In this document: positions 6,025 through 6,369 of the stretch, in pieces | Position numbering within the stretch: the first letter of the stretch is position 1 | Layout of the letters: each line of letters opens with the position of its first letter | Source of the DNA: Bifidobacteriaceae bacterium | Lineage (GTDB): Bacteria > Actinomycetota > Actinomycetes > Actinomycetales > WQXJ01 | Length of the DNA: 6,369 nt | NCBI GenBank assembly: GCA_031268115.1 | Contig: JAIRXV010000369.1 | Span: 1 to 6,369, forward strand | Direction of reading: 5' to 3' | Translations under genes and position numbers: made by a program | Notes under the pieces: model-generated | What the model was told of the DNA's origin: nothing | The model's database searches: none | What the model saw: the letters and a program-made list of their open reading frames with translations, nothing else

Positions 6025-6369
6025 CTACTCCGTCGGATCCTCGGTGGGTAGCGCCGGAGCCGATTGGGTGATGTGCGCGGCTGGGGTTGGGCGGATATCG
6101 CAGGCGGTGTTTTGGTGGTTTTGAGGTTCATGCAGTGTTTGGAGAGTGGGCCCAGGGTGGGGTGGATGGTAGGGGTGGTGGCATGCGGTGGGTTTGTCCG
6201 AGGGCGCTGACGATTCGATATGAGTCAACGTCTCATCCAGGTTGCGACGGGGCATGCGGTGGGTTTGTCCGAGGGCGCTGACGATGGTTGTGATTCCGGT
6301 GGTCAGGTCTCGTTCCCAGGTCCATCCGGCCAGAGTCTTAAGCCTGTGGTGTAGGCGGCATAGGGGTTG
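6025..6369 (-). CDS. HNH endonuclease of the 13E12/DUF222 type, C-terminal part
   Basis: The last 114 residues of a gene that starts beyond the right edge are present. They begin with the end of an HNH nuclease motif, PLCRLHHRLKT (residues 2-12 of the fragment), followed by WTWERDLTTGITTIVSALGQ. This is the usual C-terminal layout of DUF222/13E12-repeat HNH proteins, which are multi-copy in many actinobacteria and are thought to be mobile or decaying nuclease genes. The catalytic first His and the Asn would lie outside the window. After residue 40 the sequence turns into a His/Pro/Thr-rich tail. A 35-base repeat inside this tail is read in two frames, so the tail is probably the product of a frame-shifting duplication. 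In the other frame the second repeat copy leads to an earlier stop at 6128-6130. The gene may be functional, with a changed end, or a pseudogene. Confidence 0.7.
   Translation of the reverse strand, partial: QPLCRLHHRLKTLAGWTWERDLTTGITTIVSALGQTHRMPRRNLDETLTHIESSAPSDKPTACHHPYHPPHPGPTLQTLHEPQNHQNTACDIRPTPAAHITQSAPALPTEDPTE
6180..6285. repeat. 35-base exact direct repeat, 71-base period, in the HNH gene
   Basis: An identical 35-base sequence (starting GGCATGCGG and ending CGCTGACGAT on the plus strand) stands at 6180-6214 and 6251-6285, with a 36-base spacer between. The spacer contains ATGAG-N7-CTCAT, a small inverted repeat. No third copy is found one period to either side and no cas gene is present, so it is not a CRISPR array. 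The period is not a multiple of three, so the two copies are translated in different frames of the minus-strand HNH gene. Confidence 0.9.

Noticed and set aside
6180..6285. CRISPR array (35-base repeat, 36-base spacer)
   Set aside because: Only two copies, no third at the expected distance, no cas gene, and the repeat lies in the coding end of an HNH endonuclease gene.

Overview
The window looks like chromosomal DNA of a high-GC Gram-positive bacterium (Actinomycetota). The evidence is a fused biotin carboxylase/biotin carrier protein of the mycobacterial AccA3 type, a DUF6912 domain, an Rv3235-family (DUF6459-like) protein and the tail of a 13E12/DUF222-type HNH endonuclease. All four are characteristic of actinobacteria. 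GTG starts and roughly 65-70 percent GC in the core genes agree. The genus cannot be named from the sequence.

Layout, left to right. 1-672 holds no convincing gene. 673-2517 (+) is the acyl-CoA carboxylase alpha subunit. It is followed by a 107-base convergent gap with a GC-rich hairpin. 2625-3518 (-) is an orphan beta-class DNA methyltransferase, clearly lower in GC than its neighbours. 27 bases upstream of it, 3546-4754 (-) is one reading frame that joins a DUF6912 domain to a beta-phosphoglucomutase-like HAD phosphatase. A good ribosome binding site and GTG sit exactly at the domain boundary. 4755-5396 is a divergent intergenic region of about 640 bases with a four-copy, mosaic ~33-base tandem repeat and two DnaA-box-like 9-mers. 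5397-5864 (+) is the Rv3235-family protein. 6025-6369 (-) is the C-terminal part of an HNH endonuclease running off the right edge. Its tail contains a 35-base exact direct repeat with a 71-base period that shifts its reading frame.

How the genes relate. The methyltransferase is probably co-transcribed behind the DUF6912-HAD gene, although their functions have no obvious link. DUF6912, this type of HAD phosphatase and Rv3235-family proteins are, from memory, often found near secA in actinobacteria, so this part may be a rearranged piece of that conserved neighbourhood. The carboxylase needs a carboxyltransferase beta subunit that is not in the window. No complete new defence system or other multi-gene novelty is visible. 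The most interesting points are the fusion with an embedded start, the frame-shifting duplication in the HNH gene, the mosaic tandem repeat, and the lower-GC methyltransferase without a restriction partner.
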